This document shows, in pieces, positions 43,722 to 54,041 of a stretch of 64,000 nt of DNA. Below the pieces are notes generated by a model. It was given only the letters and a program-made list of their open reading frames with translations. It was not told the origin of the DNA and made no database searches. Both the position numbers and the translations under genes were made by a program. The number at the start of each line of letters is the position of its first letter. Positions within the stretch are counted from its first letter, which is position 1. Where the stretch lies: contig DASZNF010000137.1 in the NCBI GenBank assembly GCA_035551355.1, forward strand, positions 1-64,000, in the 5' to 3' direction. Source of the stretch: DATATV01 sp035551355 (GTDB taxonomy: Bacteria > Actinomycetota > Actinomycetes > Mycobacteriales > Pseudonocardiaceae).

Positions 43722-44483
43722 ATGCTCGAAACGTCGTCGGTGTCCGGAAGTGTCGACGCCGCGTCACGGTCGCGGGTGCAGCGCGAGCCGAAGTACTGGG
43801 GGCTCAAGCGGCACCTGCTCGACCTGCTGCGATCCATGCCGGCCGGATCGCCGATACCAACCGAACGATCATTGGCCGCGGACTTCGATGTCTCGCGAAC
43901 GACAGTGCGGCAGGCGCTGGCCGAGCTGACCGTGGAGGGCCGGCTGCTGCGGGTGCAGGGCAAGGGCACCTTCGCGGCCGAGCCCAAGGTGGCCCAGCGG
44001 CTACAGCTGTCCTCCTACACCGAGGACATGAAGGCGCAGGGCCGCCAGCCCTCGTCCAAGCTGCTGGAGATCTCCGAGGAGCCGGCCGACCTGGAACTGG
44101 CCCGGCTGCTGGGCGTGCGGGCCGGCGGGAAGGTGCTGAGGCTGAACCGGCTGCGACTGGCCGACGGCGAGCCGATGGCACTGGAGACCACGCACCTGCC
44201 CACCGGCCGGTTCCGCGGGTTGCGCCGGTACGTGACCAGCGGCGGTTCGCTCTACGAGGTGTTGCGCGAGCGCTACAACACCGAGATGGGGCACGCCGAG
44301 GAGACCATCGAGACCGCGCTGGCCAGCCCGGCCGAGGCCGAGCTGCTTGGCGCGGACGTGGGATTGCCGATGCTGTTGCTGTCCCGGCACTCCTTCGACA
44401 CCGACGGCCAGCCGGTGGAGTGGGTGCGTTCGGTGTACCGGGGGGACCGGTACAAGTTCGTGGCCAGCCTCAACCGTCCCTGA
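43722..44483 (+). CDS. dasR: GntR/HutC-family repressor DasR
   Basis: Repressor of chitin and N-acetylglucosamine use, released by glucosamine 6-phosphate in Streptomyces. 253 residues: an N-terminal winged helix (PTERSLAADFDVSRTTVRQA) and a C-terminal UTRA effector domain from about residue 95 with LQLSSYTEDMKAQGRQP. The ending EWVRSVYRGDRYKFVA is almost identical to Streptomyces DasR. ATG at 43722 follows CGGAGG by 5 bases. The matching operators at 19816, 37591, 40327 and 43583 support the name. Confidence 0.95.
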   Translation: MLETSSVSGSVDAASRSRVQREPKYWGLKRHLLDLLRSMPAGSPIPTERSLAADFDVSRTTVRQALAELTVEGRLLRVQGKGTFAAEPKVAQRLQLSSYTEDMKAQGRQPSSKLLEISEEPADLELARLLGVRAGGKVLRLNRLRLADGEPMALETTHLPTGRFRGLRRYVTSGGSLYEVLRERYNTEMGHAEETIETALASPAEAELLGADVGLPMLLLSRHSFDTDGQPVEWVRSVYRGDRYKFVASLNRP

Positions 44484-44492
44484 GCGCGCCGG

Positions 44493-45449
44493 TCACGCGT
44501 CGCGCAGGATCTCGTCGAACAGCGTGGGATCGATGTTGCCACCGGAGACGACCGCCACCGTCCGTCCGACCGGCAACGCACCAGCCCGGTACAAGTAAGC
44601 CGCCACCGAGACCGCCCCGGCTGGTTCCGCCACCAGCCGGGCGCGCCGGGCCAGAATTCCCACCGCCGACCGGATCTCGGCCTCGCTGACCGTCAGCACC
44701 CCGGCCAGCGTGGCTTTCAGGTGCGCGAAGGTGAGTTCGGACGGTTCGGCCCGCAGCCCGTCGGCGATGGTGCGCACCCGCTGCTCGGCGGGCCAGTGCA
44801 CCTGGTGTCCGGCGTGGAAGCTCGCCGAGGTGTCCCCGGCGAGCTCGGGCTCGACGCCGAAGATCGCGGCGTTCGGGCAGAGCTCGCGGATCGCCACGCC
44901 GATGCCCGAGGCGAGGCCACCGCCGCTGATCGGTACCAGCACGGTGGCCACGTCGGGGGCGTCCTCGGCGATCTCCAGGCCGATGGTGCCCTGACCGGCG
45001 ATCACGTCCGGGTGGTCGAACGGCGGGACCAACGTGGCGCCGCGCTGCCGCACGAGCTCGTGGGCCACGCGTTCCCGTTGGTCCAGCGGGACCAGCACCA
45101 CCTCGGCGCCGAGCGTCTTGGTGGCGGCGATCTTGAGTTCCGGCGCGGTGTCGTCGATGACGATGACCGCCGGGACGCCCGCGGTCCTGGCGGCGTAGGC
45201 AACGGCCTGGGCGTGGTTGCCGCTGGAGTAGGCGACCACGCCCGCCTTGCGCGCGGAGGGCGGGAGCGCGGCGAGCGCGTTGTAGGCGCCGCGCACCTTG
45301 AACGCGCCGATCGCCTGCAGATTCTCGGGTTTCACCCACAGCGGGCGGTCATCGTTCCCCCATGGGCACGGCAGCAGCGGGGTGCGTACGACGGAACCGT
45401 TGATCCGTTCGGCCGCGTTTCGAATGTCGGAAACGGTGACAAGTTCCAT
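44493..45449 (-). CDS. Serine/threonine dehydratase family PLP enzyme
   Basis: A 318-residue fold-type II PLP enzyme that would deaminate threonine, serine or a hydroxy-aspartate. The Schiff-base Lys is in GAFKVRGAYNAL, SSGNHAQAVA binds the carboxylate, the phosphate loop is PISGGGLASG, and VVSGGNID is the final ring-binding motif. It lacks the regulatory ACT domain of biosynthetic IlvA, so it is the catabolic or broad-specificity form. ATG at 45449 follows AAAGGAAG by 9 bases. Convergent with dasR, with only 9 bases between the stops. Confidence 0.9.
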   Translation of the reverse strand: MELVTVSDIRNAAERINGSVVRTPLLPCPWGNDDRPLWVKPENLQAIGAFKVRGAYNALAALPPSARKAGVVAYSSGNHAQAVAYAARTAGVPAVIVIDDTAPELKIAATKTLGAEVVLVPLDQRERVAHELVRQRGATLVPPFDHPDVIAGQGTIGLEIAEDAPDVATVLVPISGGGLASGIGVAIRELCPNAAIFGVEPELAGDTSASFHAGHQVHWPAEQRVRTIADGLRAEPSELTFAHLKATLAGVLTVSEAEIRSAVGILARRARLVAEPAGAVSVAAYLYRAGALPVGRTVAVVSGGNIDPTLFDEILRDA

Positions 45450-45593
45450 GTGAGGATCTTCCTTTGTCCACAATGGATTACTGGGTTTCGGGTGGTGCTG
45501 CTCACCATTGGTGAACCAGGGGAGTCATCGAGGCGTCTGTCACGTTGGGACAGGCGGGAGGAAAACACGGCTCGCACAGGTAATTCAGGGACC

Positions 45594-46484
45594 ATGGCAA
45601 CGCAGACCACGAAAACCGAGGAGAAAACCAACAAGGGGATCGGGCTCACCCCGATCCAGCTGATCGCGTCGACGCTGGCCGCGATCACCGCCGCGTTCCT
45701 TGGCTCGACCCTGGGGGTGGCGGGCACCGTGATCGGCGCCGGCGCCGCGAGCCTGGTGTCGACCGTGGGCAGCGCGCTGTACCAGCAGTCGCTGGCCCGC
45801 GCGAGCAGCAGGCTGCGGTCGCGGGTGACCGCGGTGCGCAGGCACGAGCCCATCCGGGTCGAGGAGCCCGGCGGGCAGCCCCCGCAATCCACCAGTGGCG
45901 ACGGGCCGACCAGGAAGTTCACCCCGGTCACCGCGGCGAACCCGGCGAATTCGGGGAGCTCGGCGAACGCGCCCACCCGGCGGATCTCGTTCGACGCGGC
46001 CACGCAGCGCGTCACGTTCGACGCGCCGACGCAGCGGCTCGCGGTCGGCGCGCCCACCACGGTCACCGAGAAGGTGGCCCCGCCGGACACCCGGCGCCGG
46101 AGGCCCCGCTGGCAGCTGGTGGCCGGCCTGACAGTGATCGCGTTCGTGCTGAGCATCGGCGTGGTGACCGCGGTCGAGCTGCTGCACGGCGGGCCGATCT
46201 CGGGCGGGAACGCGGGCACCACCGTGGGCAGCCTGTTCGGTGAGTCGACCCAGCACGCCACCCAGTCGAGCACACCCACCGCGGGCGCCGCCACGACCAC
46301 TCCCGGCGCGTCGACCGGCACCGCCACCTCCACCACGACGGTCGCTCCGACCACCACCAGCGGCGCGCCCGCGACGACCACCACCACGGCGCCCACCTCG
46401 TCGAGCACGGCCGCGACCACCACGACGGTCGCTCCGACGACCACCACCCAGGCCCAGGCCCCCGCGGTGACCGCCGCGGGGTAG
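45594..46484 (+). CDS. Hypothetical membrane protein with Thr/Pro-rich extracellular tail
   Basis: A 296-residue protein I do not recognise. Residues about 20-55 are a Gly/Ala-rich hydrophobic hairpin (LIASTLAAITAAFLG then VAGTVIGAGAASLVS). A polar stretch of about 110 residues contains three near-repeats of the type PTRRISFDAATQR, then a transmembrane segment at about 178-198. The last 85 residues are a low-complexity Thr/Ser/Ala/Pro tail (TTTVAPTTT) that would sit outside the cell and could be glycosylated. ATG at 45594 has a weak AGGGA. The function is unknown. The 141 bases after it, up to thiE, show no gene. Confidence 0.7.
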   Translation: MATQTTKTEEKTNKGIGLTPIQLIASTLAAITAAFLGSTLGVAGTVIGAGAASLVSTVGSALYQQSLARASSRLRSRVTAVRRHEPIRVEEPGGQPPQSTSGDGPTRKFTPVTAANPANSGSSANAPTRRISFDAATQRVTFDAPTQRLAVGAPTTVTEKVAPPDTRRRRPRWQLVAGLTVIAFVLSIGVVTAVELLHGGPISGGNAGTTVGSLFGESTQHATQSSTPTAGAATTTPGASTGTATSTTTVAPTTTSGAPATTTTTAPTSSSTAATTTTVAPTTTTQAQAPAVTAAG

Positions 46485-46625
46485 CGATCGGGCCGACCGC
46501 CGGTCTCGCGATCGGGTGAACCGGGCGAGAGCGGTTCGGCTCCCACCTGCGGCGCCGGCCAGGCGAAAGCGAATCGCATCCGGTTCCGCGCGGGGACCCG
46601 CTGGGGAGCCCGAACCGAACGAAAC

Positions 46626-47291
46626 CTACGCTCGCAAACGTTTGGCAAACGACTCGGCCGCCGCGCGCGGGTCCTCGGCCTCGGTGATCGCCCGCACGAC
46701 CACCACCCGGCTCGCCCCGGCCGCCAAGACCTCGTCCAACCGCCCCGAGTCGATGCCGCCGATCGCGAACCACGCCCGGTCGGCCGCCCGCGCCGCCGCG
46801 TGGCGGACCAGGTCCAGACCAGGCGCGGGGCGGCCCGGCTTGGTCGGCGTCGGCCAGCAGGGGCCGGTGCAGAAGTAGTCGACACCCGGCTCGACGGCGG
46901 CCGCGTCAGCCTCCGCCGCCGCGTGGGTGGAGCGGCCGATCACGATGTCGTCGCCGCAGACCGCGCGGGCCCAGCGAACCGGAAGATCATCTTGGCCGAG
47001 GTGCAGGACGTCGGCCCCCGCCGCCAGGGCGATGTCGGCCCGGTCGTTCACGGCCAGCAGCGCGTCGTGCCGGGCGCAGGCCTCGGCCAGGACCTCCAGG
47101 GCCGCCAGCTCCTCCCGGGCCTCCAGCTCGGTGCCGCCCTTGTCGCGCAGCTGGATGATGTCCACGCCCCCGGCCAGCGCCGCGTCGGCGAACTCGGCCA
47201 GGTCGCCCCGGCCGCGCCTGGCGTCGGTGCACAGGTACAACCTGGCGTCGGCGAGGCGGGCCCGGATCTGGTCTCCAGCTGCGTGTGGCAC
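46626..47291 (-). CDS. thiE: Thiamine-phosphate synthase
   Basis: Joins HMP-pyrophosphate with the thiazole phosphate to form thiamine phosphate. 221 residues of a TIM barrel: LADARLYLCTD, VDIIQLRDK, LLAVNDRADIALAAGADVLHLGQ and FAIGGIDSGRLDEVLAAGA are the conserved PPi- and phosphate-binding segments. GTG at 47291 is used here. A TACAAC -10 (47313-47308) stands exactly 7 bases before an in-frame TTG at 47300, so a leaderless TTG start three codons earlier is possible. It diverges from thiO; the riboswitch between them is on the other strand. Confidence 0.95.
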   Translation of the reverse strand: MPHAAGDQIRARLADARLYLCTDARRGRGDLAEFADAALAGGVDIIQLRDKGGTELEAREELAALEVLAEACARHDALLAVNDRADIALAAGADVLHLGQDDLPVRWARAVCGDDIVIGRSTHAAAEADAAAVEPGVDYFCTGPCWPTPTKPGRPAPGLDLVRHAAARAADRAWFAIGGIDSGRLDEVLAAGASRVVVVRAITEAEDPRAAAESFAKRLRA

Positions 47292-47327
47292 GGCCGCCAA
47301 GGTACCCGTTGTAGTGTGGACACCGGT

Positions 47328-47428
47328 CCGCACGGGAGTCCGGAGGAACCGGGCTGAGAGGGGGCTGCCGGCAACGGCGCTGCTCCGACCGTCGAACCTG
47401 ATCCGGATCATGCCGGCGCAGGGAGCGC
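47328..47428 (+). promoter_or_regulatory. TPP riboswitch upstream of thiO-thiS-thiG
   Basis: The leader carries the THI-box elements in order: CACGGGAGTCC, GGGCTGAGAGGG, CGACCGTCGAACCTGATCCGG and ATCATGCCGGCGCAGGGA. These form the pyrimidine- and pyrophosphate-sensing arms of the TPP aptamer. It ends 5 bases before the thiO ATG and holds the only GGGAG that could bind ribosomes, so control by blocking translation is likely. Confidence 0.93.
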
Positions 47429-47433
47429 GATAG

Positions 47434-48498
47434 ATGCACACAAAACTGACCGTGGTCGGCGCGGGCGTCGTTGGCGCCTCGATCGCGCTGCGCGCCGCCG
47501 ACGCGGGACACCACGTCACTCTCCTCGACCCCCGGCCGCGCTCGGGTGCGTCCTGGGTGGCGGGCGGGATGCTCGCACCGGTCACCGAGGCGTGGCCGGG
47601 TGAGGAAGAGCTCCTGGAACTCGGCGCCGACTCGTTGCGCCGGTGGCCGGGGTTCGCCGCGTCGCTCACCGAACGGGGGCACGACCCGGGGCTGCGCACC
47701 GAGGGAACGCTGGTCGCCGCGGTCGATCCGGCGGACAAGGCCGAGGTGGACAAGGTGGCCGAGTTCCTCGGCTCGCTGGGGCGCGCGGTGCACCGGTTGT
47801 CCGGGCGGGAGTTGCGCTCGCTGGAACCGGCGATCGGGCCGTCCGTCCGAAGTGGACTTTCGGTGCCCGGGGACCTGGCGGTGGACAACCGGAAACTGGT
47901 GGACGCGCTGCTCGGCGTGCTGGCCGACCTCGGGATCAAACCGCGCTCGGCGGAAGCGACCGCGGTGCGGCCGGGTGAGGTCGAATGCTCCGACGGCAGC
48001 CGCGTCGAAAGCGACGCCGTGGTCATCGCGGCGGGCGCGTGGAGTGGCGCGCTGCATCCGGGACTGCGCGAGCTGGTGCGGCCGGTGAAGGGAGAGATCC
48101 TGCGGTTGCGGGCCCGGCCCGGGTCACTGCCGCCGCCCTCCCGCACGGTGCGCGGGCTGGTCGAGGGCCGGCCCGTGTACCTGGTGCCGCGGGACGAGCG
48201 TGGGCTGGTGATCGGCGCCACCCAGTACGAGGCCGGGTTCGAGCCCGGGCCCCGGGTATCCGGGGTGCGCGACCTGCTGGCCGACGCGGAGCGGCTGCTG
48301 CCCGGAGTCGGCGACTACGAGCTGGTCGAGGCCACCGCGAGCGTGCGGCCGGGCACGCCGGACAACCTGCCGGTGGTGCGCTGGCTGGAACCGGGCGTGC
48401 TGGCCGCCACGGGGCACGGCCGCAACGGCATGCTGCTCGCCCCGGGCACCGCGGACACCGTCGCGGAGCTGCTGGGGCAGGAGGGAAGTCGACAATGA
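47434..48498 (+). CDS. thiO: Glycine oxidase
   Basis: FAD enzyme that oxidises glycine to iminoglycine for thiazole synthesis. 354 residues of the D-amino-acid-oxidase type: N-terminal dinucleotide fold VVGAGVVGASIALRAADAG, SGASWVAGGMLAP, the substrate-domain VKGEILRLRAR, YLVPRDERGLVIGAT and the C-terminal ATGHGRNGMLLAP. First gene after the TPP riboswitch. Its TGA overlaps the thiS start. Confidence 0.95.
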   Translation: MHTKLTVVGAGVVGASIALRAADAGHHVTLLDPRPRSGASWVAGGMLAPVTEAWPGEEELLELGADSLRRWPGFAASLTERGHDPGLRTEGTLVAAVDPADKAEVDKVAEFLGSLGRAVHRLSGRELRSLEPAIGPSVRSGLSVPGDLAVDNRKLVDALLGVLADLGIKPRSAEATAVRPGEVECSDGSRVESDAVVIAAGAWSGALHPGLRELVRPVKGEILRLRARPGSLPPPSRTVRGLVEGRPVYLVPRDERGLVIGATQYEAGFEPGPRVSGVRDLLADAERLLPGVGDYELVEATASVRPGTPDNLPVVRWLEPGVLAATGHGRNGMLLAPGTADTVAELLGQEGSRQ

Positions 48499-48695
48499 AG
48501 GCACTGGTCAACGGCGAGGAGTGGGAGCTGGCCGCGGACACCACCGTCGCCGATGTCATGTTCCGGCTGCGCGCCCCGGAATCCGGCATCGCCGTGGCCC
48601 ACCGCGGCGCACTGCTGCCGCGTGCGGCCTGGCCGGACACGCCGGTGCGCGACGGGGACGAGATCGAGGTACTGACCGCGGTGCAGGGAGGCTGA
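48495..48695 (+). CDS. thiS: Sulfur carrier protein ThiS
   Basis: A 66-residue ubiquitin-like sulfur carrier whose C-terminal Gly is thiocarboxylated and donates sulfur to the thiazole. It begins MKALVNGEEWELAADTTVAD and ends TAVQGG with the required Gly-Gly. The ATG overlaps the thiO stop (ATGA), and thiG starts one base after its stop, so all three genes are translationally coupled. Confidence 0.96.
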   Translation: MKALVNGEEWELAADTTVADVMFRLRAPESGIAVAHRGALLPRAAWPDTPVRDGDEIEVLTAVQGG

Positions 48696-48696
48696 C

Positions 48697-49491
48697 ATGA
48701 CCACCACGAGCGAAGCGATCCCGCAGGCCGCGACCGCGGCCGATCCGCTGGTGATCGCCGGACGGGAGTTCGGCTCCCGGCTGGTGATGGGCACCGGCGG
48801 CGCCAACAACCTGGCCGTGCTGGAGCGCGCGCTGGTCGCCTCGGGCACCCGGCTGACCACGGTGGCGCTGCGCCGGATGGACGCCCAGGGCGGCACCGGC
48901 GTGCTGGATCTGTTGCGGCGCTTGGACATCGCGCTGCTGCCCAACACCGCGGGTTGCCGCACCGCGGCCGAGGCGGTGCTCACCGCCCGGATGGCCCGCG
49001 AGGCCCTGGACACCAGCTGGGTGAAGCTGGAGGTCGTGGCCGACGACCGCACCCTGCTGCCCGACCCGGTGGAACTGCTCGACGCCGCGGCCCAGCTGGT
49101 GGACGACGGGTTCACCGTGCTGCCCTACACCAACGACGACCCGGTGCTGGCCAGCAAGCTCGAGGACGCGGGCTGCGCCGCGGTGATGCCGCTCGGCTCG
49201 CCGATCGGCACCGGCCTCGGCATCCGCAATCCGCACAACATCGAGCTGATCGTGGCCCGGGCCGGGGTCCCGGTGATCCTGGACGCGGGCATCGGCACCG
49301 CCTCGGACGCCTGTCTGGCCATGGAACTGGGCTGCTCGGCCGTGCTGCTGGCCACCGCCGTGACCAGGGCGAACGACCCGGAACTGATGGCCACGGCGAT
49401 GCGCGACGCGGTGCGGGCCGGGCGTGGGGCGCGGCTGGCCGGGCGCATTCCGCAGCGGTTCTGGGCCCAGGCCTCCAGCCCGCCCCGCTGA
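48697..49491 (+). CDS. thiG: Thiazole synthase
   Basis: Makes the thiazole phosphate carboxylate from DXP, iminoglycine and ThiS thiocarboxylate. 264 residues of a TIM barrel with VIAGREFGSRLVMGTGG, TAGCRTAAEAV, the Schiff-base Lys in SWVKLEVVAD, and DAGIGTASDACLAMELG. ATG at 48697 follows AGGGAGG directly before thiS ends. No thiF-like activator gene is in the window. Confidence 0.96.
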   Translation: MTTTSEAIPQAATAADPLVIAGREFGSRLVMGTGGANNLAVLERALVASGTRLTTVALRRMDAQGGTGVLDLLRRLDIALLPNTAGCRTAAEAVLTARMAREALDTSWVKLEVVADDRTLLPDPVELLDAAAQLVDDGFTVLPYTNDDPVLASKLEDAGCAAVMPLGSPIGTGLGIRNPHNIELIVARAGVPVILDAGIGTASDACLAMELGCSAVLLATAVTRANDPELMATAMRDAVRAGRGARLAGRIPQRFWAQASSPPR

Positions 49492-49654
49492 CCCCGCATT
49501 CCGGTCCGGTAACGGTCGCGATCCGTATCCCCCGTCCGGCTCGTACCCCTTGTGGGGAGCCGCCAATCAGGCGGAGATCGACCGCCCTTACACGAACATG
49601 TCGAGGTACGCGGCATCATAGTGAGAAGGGCGTGAATCAGGGAGGCGAACGATC

Positions 49655-50116
49655 GTGACGGTGACACAGGCGGAGGTCCCGGTCGAGTACGAGGACACCG
49701 CCCGGCTGTATCTCGCGGTCGGCCGGCTTTCCCGGTCGCTGCGCCGGGTCGATCCGGGGTCCTCGGAACTGGGGCACGGCTCGGTGTCCGCGCTGGCCAC
49801 CCTGGTCAACCACGGCGCGATGCGGCTGGGCGATCTCGCGGCCAAGGAGGCGGTGGCCCCGCCGACGCTGTCCCGCATCGTGTCCACGCTGGTGGACAAC
49901 GGGTACGTGCGGCGCGAACCGGACCCCAACGACGGGCGGGCGTTCCTGGTGACGCCGACCGAGGAGGGCCGCCGGATCATGTCCGGGCTGTACTCCAACC
50001 GGTTGCAGGAGCTGCGCCGGCGCATCGACCGGCTGTCGGCCGAGCAGCGGGCGATCCTGCTGGACGCGCTGCCCACGCTGGAGGCGCTGGTCGCCGAGGA
50101 CGAACCCGCCTCCTGA
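49655..50116 (+). CDS. MarR-family transcriptional regulator
   Basis: A 153-residue winged-helix regulator. The DNA-binding part is MRLGDLAAKEAVAPPTLSRIVSTL, and DNGYVRREPDPNDGRAFLV is the wing; helices at both ends form the dimer. GTG at 49655 lies after GGGAGGCGAACGATC. No divergent target gene is present; it stands alone between thiG and a secreted protein gene. Many MarR proteins sense phenolic or oxidising compounds; the ligand here is unknown. Confidence 0.9.
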   Translation: MTVTQAEVPVEYEDTARLYLAVGRLSRSLRRVDPGSSELGHGSVSALATLVNHGAMRLGDLAAKEAVAPPTLSRIVSTLVDNGYVRREPDPNDGRAFLVTPTEEGRRIMSGLYSNRLQELRRRIDRLSAEQRAILLDALPTLEALVAEDEPAS

Positions 50117-50282
50117 CGGGCCTTCCCACCAGCCCGCTGAAGGCCGGTCGGCGCGGCCACCCACCGCGGCCGAACTGGCCGGCCGAACCAGTTCTCGCGC
50201 TGGTCCACCCGCTGGGCCCGACTGTCAACGGTCAGTACCGAATCGTTCATTTGGGTGCTGTCGGGTGCTCAGCCGAGCTGGC

Positions 50283-50296
50283 TAGCGTGACCAAGC
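50283..50296 (+). promoter_or_regulatory. Leaderless-type -10 element before the PLC-like gene
   Basis: TAGCGT at 50283-50288 is followed by 8 bases and the GTG at 50297, with no Shine-Dalgarno sequence. Confidence 0.5.
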
Positions 50297-51355
50297 GTGA
50301 AAACCATTCAGGTTTTGTCGCGTCGCCGGGTGCTGGCCGGCGCCGCGGTCGCGCTGTCCGTGCTGGCCGGTTCGGTGCTGGCCGGTCCGTCGGCGAACGC
50401 GGACACCGGGTCCGCCTCGCTGGCCCAGTCCACCGTGGTGGGCATCCACAACACGTACAACACCGCGGACTACCCCTACCTGGCCCAGGCGCTGGACAAT
50501 GGCGCGAACATGCTCGAGCTGGACACCTGGGACGACGTGTTCACCGACGAGTGGAAGGTCGGCCACAGCAGTCTGACCAGCAACGACAACAACTGCGTGA
50601 ACGCCTCCAGCCCGGCTGACATCTACTCCGGCAGCGCCAACAAGGACCTCGGCTCCTGCCTGGACGACATCAAGTACTGGCTGGCCGCGCACCCGGCCGC
50701 CGGCCCGATCTACATCAAGGTCGAGCTCAAGGCCGGGTTCCAGAACAACCTGGGCATGGGCCCGGCGGCGTTCGACTCCTACGTCAACTCGCACGTGGGC
50801 GACATCCTCTACCGCCCGGCCGATCTGCTGGCCGGCAAGTACTCGACGCTGGACGCCGCGGCCAAGGCCAACGCCTGGCCCAGCCGCTCCGCGCTGGCCG
50901 GCAAGATCGTCATGTACGTCATCCCGGGCACGGTGGAGCTGGCCAACCCGACCGACACGCTGCACACCGACGTCGAGTACGGCACCTACCTCAAGAACCT
51001 CTACGCGGCGGGCAACGTGGCCACCGCGACCACCTTCCCGACCGTGCTCGGCGCGGCCACCGGCGATCCGCGTACCCAGTACTCGGACACCAGCATCCGG
51101 CCCTGGTTCGTGTTCTTCGACGGGGACGCCAACACCTACGTGACCACGGTCGACACGTCCTGGTACGACACCAACCACTACATACTGATCATGACCGACG
51201 CGCAGAACGTCGCGCCGACCCTGGACGACACGAATCCGCCGGTCGCCGACGCCCAGGCCCGAGTCGCCCAGCTCGCCGCCGACCACGCCAGTGTGGTCTC
51301 CTGCGACTGGTACGGCCTGCCCGCGGTGCTGAACGAGACGCTCAACCGCGGCTGA
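50297..51355 (+). CDS. Secreted phosphatidylinositol-specific phospholipase C-like protein
   Basis: A 352-residue exported protein. The signal SRRRVLAGAAVALSVLAGSV fits the twin-arginine pattern, with cleavage after about residue 35 (ANA). The mature part has a PLC-like TIM-barrel motif: His in VVGIHNTYN and the second catalytic His in WKVGHSSL, with the metal-binding Glu of MLELDTWDD between them. This is the layout of calcium-dependent PI-PLC-C1-type proteins, which cleave phosphoinositides or related lipids. Four or more Cys residues suggest disulfides. The substrate is inferred from the family. Confidence 0.85.
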   Translation: MKTIQVLSRRRVLAGAAVALSVLAGSVLAGPSANADTGSASLAQSTVVGIHNTYNTADYPYLAQALDNGANMLELDTWDDVFTDEWKVGHSSLTSNDNNCVNASSPADIYSGSANKDLGSCLDDIKYWLAAHPAAGPIYIKVELKAGFQNNLGMGPAAFDSYVNSHVGDILYRPADLLAGKYSTLDAAAKANAWPSRSALAGKIVMYVIPGTVELANPTDTLHTDVEYGTYLKNLYAAGNVATATTFPTVLGAATGDPRTQYSDTSIRPWFVFFDGDANTYVTTVDTSWYDTNHYILIMTDAQNVAPTLDDTNPPVADAQARVAQLAADHASVVSCDWYGLPAVLNETLNRG

Positions 51356-51369
51356 GCGATCCCGCGTGC

Positions 51370-52190
51370 TTACCGGTCTCCCTCGGCGGGCAGTCGCCAG
51401 AAGGGGGAGACCGGTCCCACGCCGCTGCCCAGCGGATAGGCGTGCCGCACCGACTCGGACACGAAGTGCTTGCCGAACCGCACCGCGTCCGGCACGATCG
51501 CGCCCCGGGCCAGCGCCGCGGTGATGGCGGCGGCCATGGTGTCCCCGCCGCCGTGCGTGTTCGGCGTGTCGTAGCGCGGGCCGGGCAGCTCGGTGAACGA
51601 CTCCCCGTCGTAGAGCAGGTCCACGCATTCGCTGTCGGCGCTGAGATGTCCGCTCTTGATCAGTGTCCACTGTGGACCAAGGGCGTGGATGGCCAGGGCC
51701 GCGTCGGCCAGTTCCTCCCGGCGCCGCACGTTCACACCCACCAGCAGCCGCACCTCGTCCAGGTTCGGCGTGACCAGGCTGGCCCGGGGAAACAGGTTGT
51801 CCCGCAACGCTTCCAGGGCCTTGTCCTGCAACAGCGGATCGCCGTGCATGGACGCGGCCACCGGGTCCACGACCAGTGGGGTCGCCGCGCCGCGGCCGAT
51901 GCCCACCCGGTCGCAGGCGTGCCCGACCGCCTCGATGATCTCGGCGTTGGCCAGCATGCCGGTCTTGGCCGCGTGCACGCCGATGTCGCCGGCCACCGAC
52001 TCGATCTGCGCGGCCACCACCTCGGCCGGGATCTCGGTGAAACCGCTGACCCCCACCGAGTTCTGCACGGTCACCGCGGTCACCGCGGTCATGCCGTGCA
52101 CCCCGCAGGCGAAGAAGGTGCGCAGATCGGCCTGGATACCCGCGCCACCGCCGGAATCCGACCCGGCGATGGTCAGCGCGGTGCGCGGGG

Positions 52191-52194
<4 letters not shown>
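51370..52194 (-). CDS. thiD: Hydroxymethylpyrimidine/phosphomethylpyrimidine kinase
   Basis: Phosphorylates HMP and HMP-phosphate to HMP-pyrophosphate. 274 residues of the ribokinase type: LTIAGSDSGGGAGIQADL at the N-terminus, TVQNSVGV, VVDPVAAS, LVTPNLDEV and DTPNTHGGGDTMAAAI with the catalytic base region. The GTG start overlaps the thiC stop (GTGA), so it is coupled to thiC and falls under the same riboswitch. In the HGGGDT segment the usual Gly-x-Gly-Asp reads Gly-Gly-Gly-Asp. Confidence 0.95.
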
Positions 52195-53828
<1,634 letters not shown>

Positions 53829-53838
53829 GCGCGTTTCC

Positions 53839-53949
53839 TTCCTACGCCGGCATTACCCGGTCAGGTTCAGTCGGTCGGCGGCACCGGTCCGCGAGTTGCG
53901 GGACCAGCCGCCCTCTCAGCCCGCTTGAGTGCGAGCTCCCGAGGGAGTT
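53839..53949 (-). promoter_or_regulatory. TPP riboswitch upstream of thiC-thiD
   Basis: On the minus strand the leader reads CCCTCGGGAGC, then GGGCTGAGAGGGCGG, a GC-rich variable hairpin, GACTGAACCTGACCGGGTAA and TGCCGGCGTAGGAA. All TPP aptamer elements are present. The aptamer ends at the AGGAAGGA that serves as the thiC ribosome-binding site, so ligand binding probably hides that site. Confidence 0.94.
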
Positions 53950-54029
53950 CAGTTTTTCAGAGCTCGTGAGGAACTCTGTGCCGCGAGGGTAACCATGGAT
54001 CTCGTCCGGTGCCAAGTCCCGATCCGACG

Positions 54030-54041
54030 TACGGTCATCCC
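54030..54041 (+). promoter_or_regulatory. Leaderless-type -10 element before the Cys-motif gene
   Basis: TACGGT at 54030-54035 stands 6 bases before the GTG at 54042. No Shine-Dalgarno sequence is present. Confidence 0.5.
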
